64,000 bases of DNA from JAYODZ01 sp965662735 (lineage in GTDB: Bacteria > Pseudomonadota > Alphaproteobacteria > RS24): NCBI GenBank assembly GCA_965662735.1, contig CBFIIU010000011.1:1-64000 (forward strand), given 5' to 3'. Both the position numbers and the translations under genes were made by a program. The notes beneath the pieces were generated by a model. The model saw nothing but the letters and a program-made list of their open reading frames with translations. It ran no database searches and was not told the DNA's origin. Positions 17,993 through 26,363 of this stretch are shown here, in pieces. Within the stretch, counting starts at the first letter, position 1; the number at the start of each line of letters is the position of its first letter.

Positions 17993-18460
17993 CTACTTCT
18001 GGTCTCCAACATACATGGCCATAACTTCCGCCTCGGCCGCAATTTTGTCGCCCACCTTTGCCACGCAGGCAAACTTGTAGGCCATCCGCCTTTGGTTCAC
18101 TTTCTCAACATGGATCCGCATCTGGTCGCCCGGCAGTACGGGGTTCCGAAAACGAGCCTTGTCAATCGACATGAAATAGACCGAGTCCGCCGCAAAATCT
18201 GCCATTGTTTTGCGAAGATGAGAAATCACCAAAATTGCGGCGGCCTGCGCCATCGCCTCCACAATCAAAACCCCAGGGAAAATTGGTTTTTCTGGAAAGT
18301 GCCCGGTAAACCAGGGTTCCGATGCCGTTACATTTTTAATCCCAACAGCGCTCTGGTCGTCAACCATATCCTCAACGCGGTCTATGAGCAAAAACGGGTA
18401 ACGGTGCGGAAGCATGGTTTGAATATCCATAATGTCCACACTATTTGGCATTTTCGTCAT
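17993..18460 (-). CDS. fabZ: 3-hydroxyacyl-[acyl-carrier-protein] dehydratase FabZ
   Basis: Dehydrates 3-hydroxyacyl-ACP in fatty-acid elongation. The hotdog helix carries the catalytic pair His54 (WFTGHFPEKPIFPG) and Glu68 (IVEAMAQ), and the N-terminal LPHRYPFLLIDRV is diagnostic. Length 155. In most relatives fabZ sits between lpxD and lpxA; here it is placed between rpsI and argC without any lpx gene. A second copy elsewhere is possible. Confidence 0.93.
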   Translation of the reverse strand: MTKMPNSVDIMDIQTMLPHRYPFLLIDRVEDMVDDQSAVGIKNVTASEPWFTGHFPEKPIFPGVLIVEAMAQAAAILVISHLRKTMADFAADSVYFMSIDKARFRNPVLPGDQMRIHVEKVNQRRMAYKFACVAKVGDKIAAEAEVMAMYVGDQK

Positions 18461-18550
18461 ATCTGCTCTCCAGTTTTTCAGTCTAATTGGTGCTTAAGGT
18501 GTGCCATTTCAGGCTCTTACGCGCTCATCACTACGCCTAACACTATAACT

Positions 18551-18577
18551 AAGAAAAAGGGGCCCGCTAAGGCCCCC
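18551..18577 (-). terminator. rho-independent terminator after rpsI
   Basis: Minus-strand stem GGGGCC / GGCCCC (18559-18576) with a six-base loop followed by TTTTTCTT. It lies 20 bases beyond the rpsI stop codon. Confidence 0.87.
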
Positions 18578-18596
18578 TGAAAATTGTTGAATTTCC

Positions 18597-19085
18597 TTAG
18601 CGTTTTGAGAACTGGAAGCTTCGACGCGCTTTCGCTCGGCCGTATTTCTTACGTTCCACGACACGCGAGTCGCGCGTGAGGAAACCGCCTTGCTTCAGCA
18701 CAGGGCGCAAATCGGGCTCGTAATAGGTCAACGCCTTAGACAAGCCATGCCGTACGGCCCCTGCTTGCCCCGACAATCCACCACCGGTTACAGTCGCAAC
18801 CACATCATACTGATCCAAGCGGCCTGCCGCGACCAGAGGTTGGCGCAGGATCATCCGCAAGACAGGGCGCGCAAAATAGGTTGTCTCTTCCGTGCCATTG
18901 ACCGTAATCCGACCAGCGCCCGGCTTAATCCAAACGCGGGCAATCGCATTTTTCCGCTTACCCGTTGCGTAGGCGCGGCCTTGCGCATCAACTTTTTTTT
19001 CAGCTTTTGTAGCAACAGAAGCCTCTGTAGGCGCAGCCTCTTGCCCAAGCGCTTCACCCAAATTTTCTAGAGTTGTCTCTGACAT
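18597..19085 (-). CDS. rpsI: 30S ribosomal protein S9
   Basis: Small-subunit protein near the P site. The core GRAYATGKRKNAIARVWIKPG starts at about residue 37 and the C-terminal tail ends RRSFQFSKR, the conserved basic end that reaches tRNA. The N-terminal extension of about 35 acidic and Ala-rich residues is usual in alphaproteobacteria. It follows rplM by five bases. Confidence 0.97.
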   Translation of the reverse strand: MSETTLENLGEALGQEAAPTEASVATKAEKKVDAQGRAYATGKRKNAIARVWIKPGAGRITVNGTEETTYFARPVLRMILRQPLVAAGRLDQYDVVATVTGGGLSGQAGAVRHGLSKALTYYEPDLRPVLKQGGFLTRDSRVVERKKYGRAKARRSFQFSKR

Positions 19086-19090
19086 GGACG

Positions 19091-19549
19091 CTACCTCACA
19101 TTCTTATTGTTCATCGCCGCAACATCTAGTGCCTCGGGCGATTGAGCTTCATGGGGATGCTCTGTGCCGGCATAGATCCGCAGATTGGATAATTGCTGGC
19201 GCGTTAATGGCCCACCGGGCATCATCCGCTTCACTGCGAGCTGAAGCACTCTTTCAGGATTACGCCCTTCGAGCACCTTTGCAGGGGTCGTTTCTTTAAT
19301 GCCACCAGGATATCCCGTGTGACGATAATAAACTTTGTCCTGCCGCTTCTTGCCGGTGAATTTAACTTTTTCGGCGTTAATCACCACCACATTATCCCCA
19401 CAATCCATATGCGGCGTAAATGTTGGCAAATGCTTACCGCGCAAACGCGTGGCAATGATTGCCGCCAAACGGCCAACAACCATATTTTCTGCATCGATCA
19501 ATACCCACTTCTTATTGATATCTGCAGGTTTTGCTGAATAGGTTTTCAT
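19091..19549 (-). CDS. rplM: 50S ribosomal protein L13
   Basis: Large-subunit assembly protein. It shows the conserved KWVLIDAENMVVGRLA at 14-29, THPHMDCGD-like segment FTPHMDCGDNVVVINA, and TGYPGGIK near 78. Length 152. It is first in the rplM-rpsI operon, which ends at the terminator near 18555. Confidence 0.97.
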   Translation of the reverse strand: MKTYSAKPADINKKWVLIDAENMVVGRLAAIIATRLRGKHLPTFTPHMDCGDNVVVINAEKVKFTGKKRQDKVYYRHTGYPGGIKETTPAKVLEGRNPERVLQLAVKRMMPGGPLTRQQLSNLRIYAGTEHPHEAQSPEALDVAAMNNKNVR

Positions 19550-19705
19550 TTATAAACCTCTGTCAAAAGCTCAAACACAATCTCGATACAAGCGCGATAA
19601 GCACATGTCGCGAAGACTGCGCGTCTTATACGGAAAAGCAGGCACCTGCGCAATGCCTATTTTCAGGGTAAGAATAAAAAAACTGAATTTTATCAGTCGC
19701 TTAAA

Positions 19706-19729
19706 AATACGGTATCATTTTACCGTATT
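19706..19729 (-). terminator. possible rho-independent terminator after ctaA
   Basis: Perfect nine-base stem AATACGGTA / TACCGTATT with a six-base loop, followed on the minus strand by TTTTAAG. It begins six bases after the ctaA stop codon. The stem is AT-rich, so it would be weak. Confidence 0.6.
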
Positions 19730-19735
19730 AAAACT

Positions 19736-20803
19736 TCATGAATTCAGGCCGGAACGCGGCGTGTATCGTAAATTGAAGAAGTGCCACAACACACCACCCA
19801 ACAGCACAACCGCCATAATTTGGTGCAAGCCCCCCAAAAGCAAGGGAACACTGTGCAGAACCGTGAAAATACCGATGGTCGCTTGCACGCTGACCAAGCC
19901 CAAAATCAGCAAAGCAGAGCGTCGAATGCGCCAAGAGGTGCGCACAATAAAGCAATGTATCGCCTCAAGCACGACAGCCAGAACCAATAAATAGGCCATC
20001 ATTCTGTGATTAAATTGAATGGTGAGATGGTGCTCAAAGGCGTCGCTCACCCCGCCCGTTAATCCATACAGGGCGTCGGGCACCCACTGCCCATCCAATA
20101 AAGGCCAGGTATTGTAGGTGAAACCTGCATCGGTCCCAGCAACAAAGCCACCCAGCAAAGATTGCATGAACACGAGCACCACCAAGACGCCTCCAAAAGC
20201 GACACGGGCGCCACTATAAGGCATTACGGCGCCGTAAATTCGAAGCCGCATGGCCAACCACAGCGCATAACTGAATATGACCAACGCCAATCCCAAATGC
20301 GCCACCAACCGGTACTGACTGACATCCACCCGATCCACCAAGCCGCTTGAAACCATATACCAGCCCATCGCACCTTGCAGGCCACCAAGAACAAACAGAA
20401 CAATCAGGGGCACAACAAGTTGCCGCGAAATATAGCCGTTCCACCAAAAAAGCAGGAATGGAATCAAAAATGCGAGACCGATGATCCGACCGAGGAAACG
20501 ATGGGCCCACTCCCACCAATAAATGAACTTAAATTCATCGAGGGACATGCCTTTATTGATCAAATGATATTCTGGAATTTGCCGGTATTTATCAAAGGCG
20601 ACCAACCAATCCTGTTCATTAAGCGGCGGAATGGCCCCTAAGATCGGCAACCATTCAGTGATCGATAATCCACTATCCGTCAGGCGCGTAAAGCCACCCA
20701 CGCCAACCATCACCAGGACGAGACCGGCAATGGCAAAAAGCCACAAGGCCACCATTCGTTCTGCGTGCCGCGAGATAGAATGCGTAGGATCGAACATAGC
20801 CAT
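19736..20803 (-). CDS. ctaA: heme A synthase (COX15/CtaA type 2)
   Basis: Integral membrane enzyme that converts heme O to heme A for cytochrome c oxidase. About eight transmembrane segments are visible. Diagnostic segments are GGFTRLTDSGLSITEWLPILG near 36-56, WEWAHRFLGR near 98-107 with a heme-ligand His, and IQFNHRMMAYLL in the second half. Length 355 fits the alphaproteobacterial/mitochondrial type rather than the short Bacillus type. No cytochrome oxidase subunit genes are adjacent. Confidence 0.94.
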   Translation of the reverse strand: MAMFDPTHSISRHAERMVALWLFAIAGLVLVMVGVGGFTRLTDSGLSITEWLPILGAIPPLNEQDWLVAFDKYRQIPEYHLINKGMSLDEFKFIYWWEWAHRFLGRIIGLAFLIPFLLFWWNGYISRQLVVPLIVLFVLGGLQGAMGWYMVSSGLVDRVDVSQYRLVAHLGLALVIFSYALWLAMRLRIYGAVMPYSGARVAFGGVLVVLVFMQSLLGGFVAGTDAGFTYNTWPLLDGQWVPDALYGLTGGVSDAFEHHLTIQFNHRMMAYLLVLAVVLEAIHCFIVRTSWRIRRSALLILGLVSVQATIGIFTVLHSVPLLLGGLHQIMAVVLLGGVLWHFFNLRYTPRSGLNS

Positions 20804-20930
20804 TTTATATCACAGCCCGCCCCCGCCGAAATTGCGACCAAAGCGCACGATGTCTATGTTTTGAAGGTCAAGATGCCGCAGGCTGTGCGCGAGATCCGAA
20901 CCATGCTAAGAAGGCCCGGAGGAGTTACCC

Positions 20931-21203
20931 ATGCCCAATGACGATCCCTTTTTGAAATCCAGTGCGACACCGCAAAGGCGGGCGCCTCTTTTGCCGCTTC
21001 GTTTGCGCAAATTTATCGGGATGTGCTTATTGCTGGTCGTGCTGATCGTGTATGCACTTGTGATCATGGTGATCGCCACCAGCGTATGGGTTCCGAGCAA
21101 CGGGTTTGTCGAATTTATCTTCTATCTTGTGACCGGCCTTGCGTGGACCATTCCCGCTGGCGCGATTATTTGGTGGATGCAACGACCTGATGCGCCCCAC
21201 TAA
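20931..21203 (+). CDS. DUF2842 membrane protein
   Basis: A 90-residue protein with two transmembrane segments (about 28-54 and 60-82) and the motif RLRKFIGMCLLLVVLIVYALV typical of the alphaproteobacterial DUF2842 family. No function is known for the family. The ATG has GGAGGAG six bases upstream. It is divergent from ctaA and convergent with the microprotein that follows. Confidence 0.82.
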   Translation: MPNDDPFLKSSATPQRRAPLLPLRLRKFIGMCLLLVVLIVYALVIMVIATSVWVPSNGFVEFIFYLVTGLAWTIPAGAIIWWMQRPDAPH

Positions 21204-21224
21204 CTCGCGGATTAATCGGCTTAT

Positions 21225-21305
21225 TTAGTCAACACGCCCATAGGTGGTGAGGTTGAGGATCACAATAACAACAATAAATAAAGCGATCGGCAAAATCGAT
21301 GACAT
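21225..21305 (-). CDS. 26-residue single-pass membrane microprotein
   Basis: ATG at 21305, TAA at 21225-21227. The product has a short polar start (MSS), one uninterrupted hydrophobic stretch (ILPIALFIVVIVIL, residues 4-17) and a polar tail NLTTYGRVD. A strong ribosome site AAGGAAAGG lies eight bases before the ATG. This combination of site, spacing and clean transmembrane segment supports a real gene although it is far below usual annotation limits. It lies between the DUF2842 gene and tRNA-Pro, on the tRNA strand. Small membrane subunits of respiratory complexes have this shape, but no homology is claimed. Confidence 0.55.
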   Translation of the reverse strand: MSSILPIALFIVVIVILNLTTYGRVD

Positions 21306-21348
21306 ATAAATGGCCTTTCCTTGCGACGCGCAAAACGCGTTGACTTAA

Positions 21349-21425
21349 TGGTCGGAGTGGCCGGATTTGAACCGACGACCCCTTGTCCCCCAGACAAGTG
21401 CGCTACCGGGCTGCGCTACACTCCG
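21349..21425 (-). tRNA. tRNA-Pro (anticodon GGG)
   Basis: Minus-strand cloverleaf with acceptor CGGAGTG, anticodon loop CTGGGGG reading GGG, T arm CGGTTCAAATCCG, and encoded CCA at 21349-21351. It is the second proline tRNA in the window. It follows merR by 52 bases on the same strand. Confidence 0.95.
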
Positions 21426-21476
21426 AATAACGGCTTTCTAAGAGGTTTGTTGGCACATAGCAACATCTTAGGCGGA

Positions 21477-21872
21477 TCAGTCTTGAAGATTTTTTAATCC
21501 GAGCCGATCAATTTCTTGTCGCGCCCGAACCAAGTTCTCCCGAATTTGGCGCAGCTTGGTCAAAGTCGTTAGGCGCCAACGGTCATCTTGATTTTGGGCC
21601 GGACTGGTTTTGAGCTGTCGAATATAGTCGACGCCCCGGTCGGCCACTAATTTTTGAACCCCCTTTATGGTCATGCCCTCATTTTTAAGGAGGTCATGGA
21701 GGCTTTGGATAAATTGAATATCCTCAGGTCGATACAGGCGTCGGCCGCGCGGGTTCTTGATCGGCTGAATTTGCGGAAACTTGCCCTCCCAAAACCGCAA
21801 GACATGCGGCTGCAGGTCGAGCATGCGCGCGACTTCACCAATTGTTTTATAGGCTGATGGAGACTTTTCCAT
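21477..21872 (-). CDS. MerR-family transcriptional regulator
   Basis: DNA-binding regulator with an N-terminal winged helix (TIGEVARMLDLQPHVLRFWEGKFPQI) and the RRLYRPEDI wing, followed by a short helix region. There is no obvious metal-binding or ligand domain. Location directly after ihfA is typical in alphaproteobacteria. The ATG at 21872 is preferred to a TTG at 21884. Target unknown. Confidence 0.86.
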   Translation of the reverse strand: MEKSPSAYKTIGEVARMLDLQPHVLRFWEGKFPQIQPIKNPRGRRLYRPEDIQFIQSLHDLLKNEGMTIKGVQKLVADRGVDYIRQLKTSPAQNQDDRWRLTTLTKLRQIRENLVRARQEIDRLGLKNLQD

Positions 21873-21935
21873 GACTGTTCTCAATCATCAAAAACATAGC
21901 TCAATTCCTGCGCGAGGAATATTAACTGCCATGTA

Positions 21936-22235
21936 TTATGATGGTCGGCGATTAATCCGATCCTTTAGCACATGGCTGGGACGGAAAGACAGCACACGCC
22001 GCGGCGTGATCATCACTTCCTGTCCCGTTTTAGGATTGCGTCCTATCCGGGCGCGCTTGTCCCGCAAGGTAAATGAACCAAAAGAAGAGAGTTTTACATT
22101 TTCGCCAGAAACCAATGCGTTGGACACCGTCGCCAAAACTGCTTCGACAATATCTGCGGACTCGTTACGAGATAACCCGATCTCCCGTACGATCGCTTCG
22201 GCCAGATCGGCGCGTGTAACCGTTTTTTGAGACAT
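21936..22235 (-). CDS. ihfA: integration host factor subunit alpha
   Basis: DNA-bending protein of the HU/IHF family. The 99-residue product has the helices RADLAEAIVREIGLSRNES and the beta-arm region RIGRNPKTGQE that wraps DNA. The ATG at 22235 has GGAGGAG upstream at good spacing; a longer frame from 22265 is less likely. It follows fabH by 84 bases. Confidence 0.94.
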   Translation of the reverse strand: MSQKTVTRADLAEAIVREIGLSRNESADIVEAVLATVSNALVSGENVKLSSFGSFTLRDKRARIGRNPKTGQEVMITPRRVLSFRPSHVLKDRINRRPS

Positions 22236-22318
22236 CCATACTCCTCCGAACCAAAAGCTAAGCACACTAAGTCCATTTACGGCAAGCGTTTTTTCATTTT
22301 AGTCGCAGGCTAAAATAT

Positions 22319-23281
22319 CTAAAAACGGAACAAGTTTCCGCCCCATGTCAATCCACCACCCATGGCTTCCGTCATGACGATCTGGCCCCGTTTGAGGCGC
22401 CCATCTTGGCGCGCCGTCCACAGCGCCAAGGGAATGCTGGCGGCAGACGTATTTGCGTGCTCGGCCACGGTCAAAACGACTTTTTCATCCGGTAATCCGA
22501 CTTTTTGCCCGACAGCTTTAATGATGCGGGCATTGGCTTGGTGGGGAACAAACCAGTCAATATCAGCGATCGTTAAGCCGGAGGAAGACAGGAGCGCACA
22601 AATCGTTTCCGCAATATTTTCAATCGCATGCCGAAACACTTCCTTGCCCTGCATGGTTAAGTGCCCAACCTCATGATTATACGAAACCCCACCATCGACG
22701 CACAGAAGATCGGCCTGCGCGCCATCGCACGCCAAGTGATGCCCGATAAACTGATCCTCATCGCTTGCACACACGATCATAGCCCCCGCGCCATCCCCAA
22801 ACAACACGGCGGTGCTGCGATCTTGCCAATTAATAATGCGGCTCATCGTTTCTGCACCAATGACCAGCACACAGGAGGCCGCACCTGACGCGACCATCGA
22901 CTGGGCAATCGCCAATGCGTACACAAAGCCAGAGCACACCGCTTGAACATCGAAAGCGGGAATACCCGCACGGGCCGCAATTTTGTGTTGAATATAAGCC
23001 GCGGTCGCTGGAAAGGTCCGGTCGGGAGTGGTGGTCGCCACGATAATACAATCGATCTGATCAACCGTTAAACCCGCATCCGAGAGAGCACTGCGCGCCG
23101 CCGCCGCTCCGAGATCTGACGTTAACTCATCATTCGCTGCAATATGCCTTTGCAAGATTCCGGAGCGTGACGAGATCCACGCATCACTGGTGTTGAGAAT
23201 TTTTGCTAGTGCATCATTTGTGGTCACGTTTGACGGAAGATATCCGCCAATACCAGCAATTCGGGCGCCAATCGATGTCAT
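22319..23281 (-). CDS. fabH: 3-oxoacyl-[acyl-carrier-protein] synthase III
   Basis: Starts fatty-acid synthesis by condensing acetyl-CoA with malonyl-ACP. The catalytic triad is readable: Cys116 (DVQAVCSGF), His247 (VPHQANARI) and Asn277 (EHANTSAAS). Length 320 is typical. It follows plsX by 63 bases in the yceD-plsX-fabH-ihfA-merR arrangement. Confidence 0.96.
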   Translation of the reverse strand: MTSIGARIAGIGGYLPSNVTTNDALAKILNTSDAWISSRSGILQRHIAANDELTSDLGAAAARSALSDAGLTVDQIDCIIVATTTPDRTFPATAAYIQHKIAARAGIPAFDVQAVCSGFVYALAIAQSMVASGAASCVLVIGAETMSRIINWQDRSTAVLFGDGAGAMIVCASDEDQFIGHHLACDGAQADLLCVDGGVSYNHEVGHLTMQGKEVFRHAIENIAETICALLSSSGLTIADIDWFVPHQANARIIKAVGQKVGLPDEKVVLTVAEHANTSAASIPLALWTARQDGRLKRGQIVMTEAMGGGLTWGGNLFRF

Positions 23282-23344
23282 GACAATCGCCTTTTCTGAA
23301 GCAACGCCTTTGCCGAAATCCGTGTCGACACAAATGTTGCTGAA

Positions 23345-24403
23345 TTAGTCGAGCCTTTCAGCCCAAGCATTTTCAAGAAGTACGCGCATTTCTTCAACAT
23401 CTTGGGAGATCGCATGGGCCATATCAGCTTTGGCAACTTCAACAGCCACCTCAACCGCCGAACAATAGCCGCCGACATCTGCGCTGCCATGGCTTTTGAC
23501 GACAATCCCGTTCACGCCCAAAAACATTCCACCATTCGAGGCATTGGGGTCGAGCTTCTCGCGCAACGCCGCAAAAGATCGATAAGCTAACAGATACCCG
23601 AGCTTTCCAAATAGGTTCGACGCCATCGACTCACGCAACATTGTGGCGAATTGTCGGGCCGTCCCTTCAGCGGTTTTCAGCGCGACATTTCCCGTAAACC
23701 CGTCCGTGACAACAACATCCGCATCCCCCCGGCCGATGCCATCACCTTCTACAAAACCAATAAAATTCAGATCGGATTCATGCAAAATGCCCGCCGCATC
23801 ACGAATATTCTCCGATCCCTTCACATCTTCCACGCCCACATTCAAAATGCCAATGCGGGGTCGAGAAAAGCCTAAAACGCATCGCGCATAGGCTTGGCCC
23901 ATAATCGCAAATTGCACATATTGCGCGGGCGTAATGTCAATGGTTGCTCCGACATCCAACACCACGCACTCTCCCTTAAGGGTTGGCCAAATCGCCGCCA
24001 AGGCGGGGCGTTCAATGCCAGGAATGGTTCGCAAAATGACTTTGGACATGGCCATTAAAGCACCGGTGTTTCCCGCCGATACAGCGGCCTGCGCCTCTCC
24101 GTTTTTGACCGCCTCAATGGCCTGCCACATCGAGCTCTCACGTCGGCCGCGGCGAACCGCAGCGCCAGGCTTTTCATCCATCGTAATCGCCACATCACAA
24201 TGCGACACGGTCGAGCGATTATGCAAAATTGGGAAGCGGTCAAAAACAGGCCGCACTATTTCTTCTTGGCCAAAAATCAAAAAACGGACGTCTGGATGCA
24301 ATTCGCTGGCTTGCGCCAGGGCCGGTAACACTGTCCCGGGACCATTGTCGCCCCCCATGGCATCCACACTAATTATATTTTGGTTAACCAAAATAACCCT
24401 CAT
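23345..24403 (-). CDS. plsX: phosphate acyltransferase PlsX
   Basis: Makes acyl phosphate from acyl-ACP at the start of phospholipid synthesis. The N-terminal ISVDAMGGDNGP at 11-22 is diagnostic, followed by RRGRRESSMWQAIEAVKNGEAQAAVSAGNTGALM-type segments. Length 352 is normal. It lies downstream of yceD; rpmF, which sits between these genes in many bacteria, is absent here as is usual in alphaproteobacteria. Confidence 0.95.
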   Translation of the reverse strand: MRVILVNQNIISVDAMGGDNGPGTVLPALAQASELHPDVRFLIFGQEEIVRPVFDRFPILHNRSTVSHCDVAITMDEKPGAAVRRGRRESSMWQAIEAVKNGEAQAAVSAGNTGALMAMSKVILRTIPGIERPALAAIWPTLKGECVVLDVGATIDITPAQYVQFAIMGQAYARCVLGFSRPRIGILNVGVEDVKGSENIRDAAGILHESDLNFIGFVEGDGIGRGDADVVVTDGFTGNVALKTAEGTARQFATMLRESMASNLFGKLGYLLAYRSFAALREKLDPNASNGGMFLGVNGIVVKSHGSADVGGYCSAVEVAVEVAKADMAHAISQDVEEMRVLLENAWAERLD

Positions 24404-24485
24404 AAACTAAAGAACGAACCGCCCCTGCGCCTCGCGTGAAATTTCGCAGAAGATGCGACATTTCGTCAGCTAAGACAAGTTTACA

Positions 24486-25019
24486 TCAGCTATTTTTTTT
24501 CAAGGTCTCGAGAACCGCAAATGGTGAAGCGGGCGCCTCCAATCCGAGCTCGGCAGCATGATCTGACGTGAGGGCGACGCCATCCGCGCGCGGGTATAGA
24601 GGAATTTCAAGCGCAAATTCCTCAAGACAGACACCGCCAATCTCTGCCCCGTCGGCCGACATGAGTTCGGGAATATCGGCTTCAAGATCATCCGGATCCA
24701 GCCCCAATGATTGAATGTAGCTCTCCGGTTGAAATGAATGATCGATTGCAGCGTAAATTTCGGTGGTGACGGGTTCTAAACTGAGCGCACATGGCTGGAT
24801 AACGGACCCCGTAACAGCCCCCACGGCACGTAACCCCTGCCCCTCACGCCGGATAGCGAGTTGCACGCGAACGCGAGAAACCTCTGACACACCAAACCGC
24901 TTGGCGAGGCGCACGCACACATCGTCCGCAAGGACTGTATCGACATGGTGCTCCTGATCACCCAACGCGCTGGGGTGAAGGATCAGACTGAATTCAAGCT
25001 CAGGAGATGTGTCAGACAT
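24486..25019 (-). CDS. DUF177 (YceD-like) protein
   Basis: Member of the DUF177 family, linked in other bacteria to 23S rRNA/ribosome accumulation. The product has 177 residues. The central Cys in GSVIQPCALSLEPVTTEI matches the conserved family core, though the other cysteines of the plant and gamma forms are replaced. ATG at 25019 has GAGG ten bases upstream. It precedes plsX, the usual context. Confidence 0.85.
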   Translation of the reverse strand: MSDTSPELEFSLILHPSALGDQEHHVDTVLADDVCVRLAKRFGVSEVSRVRVQLAIRREGQGLRAVGAVTGSVIQPCALSLEPVTTEIYAAIDHSFQPESYIQSLGLDPDDLEADIPELMSADGAEIGGVCLEEFALEIPLYPRADGVALTSDHAAELGLEAPASPFAVLETLKKNS

Positions 25020-25069
25020 CGGTGAACATCCTCTATTCGTTGCCAACAGGTCGCGCTTCTTTTACGCGC

Positions 25070-25125
25070 GCTGATGGCTCATTTTATACGAGCTGATGGC
25101 TCATTTTGTACAAGCTGATGGCTCA
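25070..25125. repeat. 22-bp tandem repeat at the 3' end of the bc1-chaperone gene
   Basis: Units start at 25070, 25092 and 25114, each beginning GCTGATGGCTCA; the third is partial, and a degenerate half-unit lies upstream at 25058. Because 22 is not a multiple of three, each copy is read in a different frame. The stop codon (25079-25081) falls inside the outermost unit. Confidence 0.9.
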
Positions 25126-25645
25126 AGGGTTCCTCGAGATAAGCGCCTGCCATAATATCGTCCACCGAGCACAGTGCCAATGCTTGATCAAATGCCACCA
25201 CATAGTGGGCAAGCTGCAGGCTCGACGCCAATTTTTCTTCACTCATGATATTGCGGTCGATCACATCGGCCAAGGCTTGATCGGGTTGAGTCGCGTTAAA
25301 CGCAGCATCATAGGCGGCGGCTCGTCCATAAAATGCCTCAGCCATTCGTTTAATTTTTTTAGATACACTGAGATCGCCCACCCCGCCCTCGCGCAATCCT
25401 TGATCTAAGTCGGCAAAAAATGCGTCAAACAGCCCCTGCCCTAACGCTTCGCGCCCCAAATCGTGTCGTCGCAGGGCGCGCAAATATAAATGAACATGCA
25501 AAGCCAGCACGTCAAACCGACCGTCCAACGTATCGGGAACACCCACACGCTGATAGAAGTCCGGATGTCGTGCACGCTTAACGATACGGGCATAGAGCCG
25601 AGCAATCCGCTTTTCCTCGCGATTTTTTCGAAAAAATCCGAACAC
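25079..25645 (-). CDS. ubiquinol-cytochrome c chaperone (CBP3-like)
   Basis: Homologue of the mitochondrial CBP3 assembly factor for cytochrome b of the bc1 complex. The family core is clear: ARIVKRARHPDFYQRVGVPDTLDGRFDVLALHVHLYLRALR-type region, then EALGQGLFDAFFADLDQGLREGGVGDLSV and FYGRAAAYDAAF. I place the start at a GTG (25645) with GGAAGGA six bases upstream; ATGs at 25660 and 25720 are alternatives. The last ten residues are generated by the 22-bp repeat. It is divergent from bamE. Confidence 0.83.
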   Translation of the reverse strand: MFGFFRKNREEKRIARLYARIVKRARHPDFYQRVGVPDTLDGRFDVLALHVHLYLRALRRHDLGREALGQGLFDAFFADLDQGLREGGVGDLSVSKKIKRMAEAFYGRAAAYDAAFNATQPDQALADVIDRNIMSEEKLASSLQLAHYVVAFDQALALCSVDDIMAGAYLEEPLSHQLVQNEPSARIK

Positions 25646-25726
25646 AGAACATCCTTCCATTTGCCGCTTCGCCGAAATCAGTATAGCTTGGCGCTCAAGC
25701 TTGCAAGGGGTTAGGAGCATAAACTA

Positions 25727-26221
25727 ATGGTCACCGCTAAAAATCGGAAGTCGCAATTGGGAAAAAAGATGAAAGCCTTTTTATATAGTTCGGCTGTGTC
25801 TCTCGCTTTGATTGGTTGTGCTCCTGTTGTGCATCATCATGGATATGTTTTTGACGAGGTAGAGCTGAGCGCCTTGAAGCGCGGCCAGACCAGCATGACC
25901 GATGTTACATCTATGCTCGGCTCACCAACGGTCACCTCGACCGTTGAGAACCAAGCGCTTTACTATATTTCGAGCCGCATTGAGTCTTATCTTTTCTATG
26001 AACCCAAAGAGACCGATCGGCATGTGCTGGCCTTATACTTTGACGAGAATAAAAAGCTGACGGATTACGCGGAATACGGCCTCAAAGACGGCAATATCGT
26101 CGCCTTTGTTGCGCGCGAAAGTGCTACATCAGGACGCGAATTGTCCTTCTTGGAACAAATTTTTGGAAATTTGGGACGGTTTGATGGCGGCGGTGCAACG
26201 GGGCCCATGTCACGCCCTTAA
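25727..26221 (+). CDS. bamE: outer-membrane assembly lipoprotein BamE (SmpA/OmlA)
   Basis: Lipoprotein of the BAM complex that inserts beta-barrel proteins in the outer membrane. A lipobox LIGC ends the signal sequence, and the mature domain has the BamE pattern LSALKRGQTSMTDVTSMLGSPT followed by ALYYISSRI. A C-terminal extension rich in Gly follows. Start 25727 has TTAGGAG upstream; Met at 25769 would give a shorter signal peptide. The stop codon is directly followed by a 13-bp tandem repeat and then a terminator. Confidence 0.88.
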   Translation: MVTAKNRKSQLGKKMKAFLYSSAVSLALIGCAPVVHHHGYVFDEVELSALKRGQTSMTDVTSMLGSPTVTSTVENQALYYISSRIESYLFYEPKETDRHVLALYFDENKKLTDYAEYGLKDGNIVAFVARESATSGRELSFLEQIFGNLGRFDGGGATGPMSRP

Positions 26222-26285
26222 TGAGTTCAATGCGTTTGCTCAGCAGGTTCGCTCAATACGTTCGTTCAGCAGGTTTGTTTAATTA
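26221..26285. repeat. 13-bp tandem repeat directly after bamE
   Basis: Four clear units start at 26234, 26247, 26260 and 26273 (GTTTGCTCAGCAG, GTTCGCTCAATAC, GTTCGTTCAGCAG, GTTTGTTTAATTA), with a weaker one at 26221. The array begins at the bamE stop codon and ends shortly before the terminator. Confidence 0.8.
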
Positions 26286-26314
26286 TGTGTGATTATCCGC
26301 ACACGCGGCATAAA

Positions 26315-26342
26315 AAAGCCCCGATCAGACGATCGGGGCTTT
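26315..26342. terminator. bidirectional terminator between bamE and hppA
   Basis: Twelve-base stem AAAGCCCCGATC / GATCGGGGCTTT with a four-base loop, flanked by A-runs on the left and T-runs on the right, so it can stop both convergent genes. Confidence 0.92.
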
Positions 26343-26363
26343 CTTTTTTACGAGAAGCTAAAA

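Noticed and set aside
19605..19994. 129-residue plus-strand frame near ctaA
   Set aside because: It overlaps ctaA and the terminator hairpin and has no recognisable domain.
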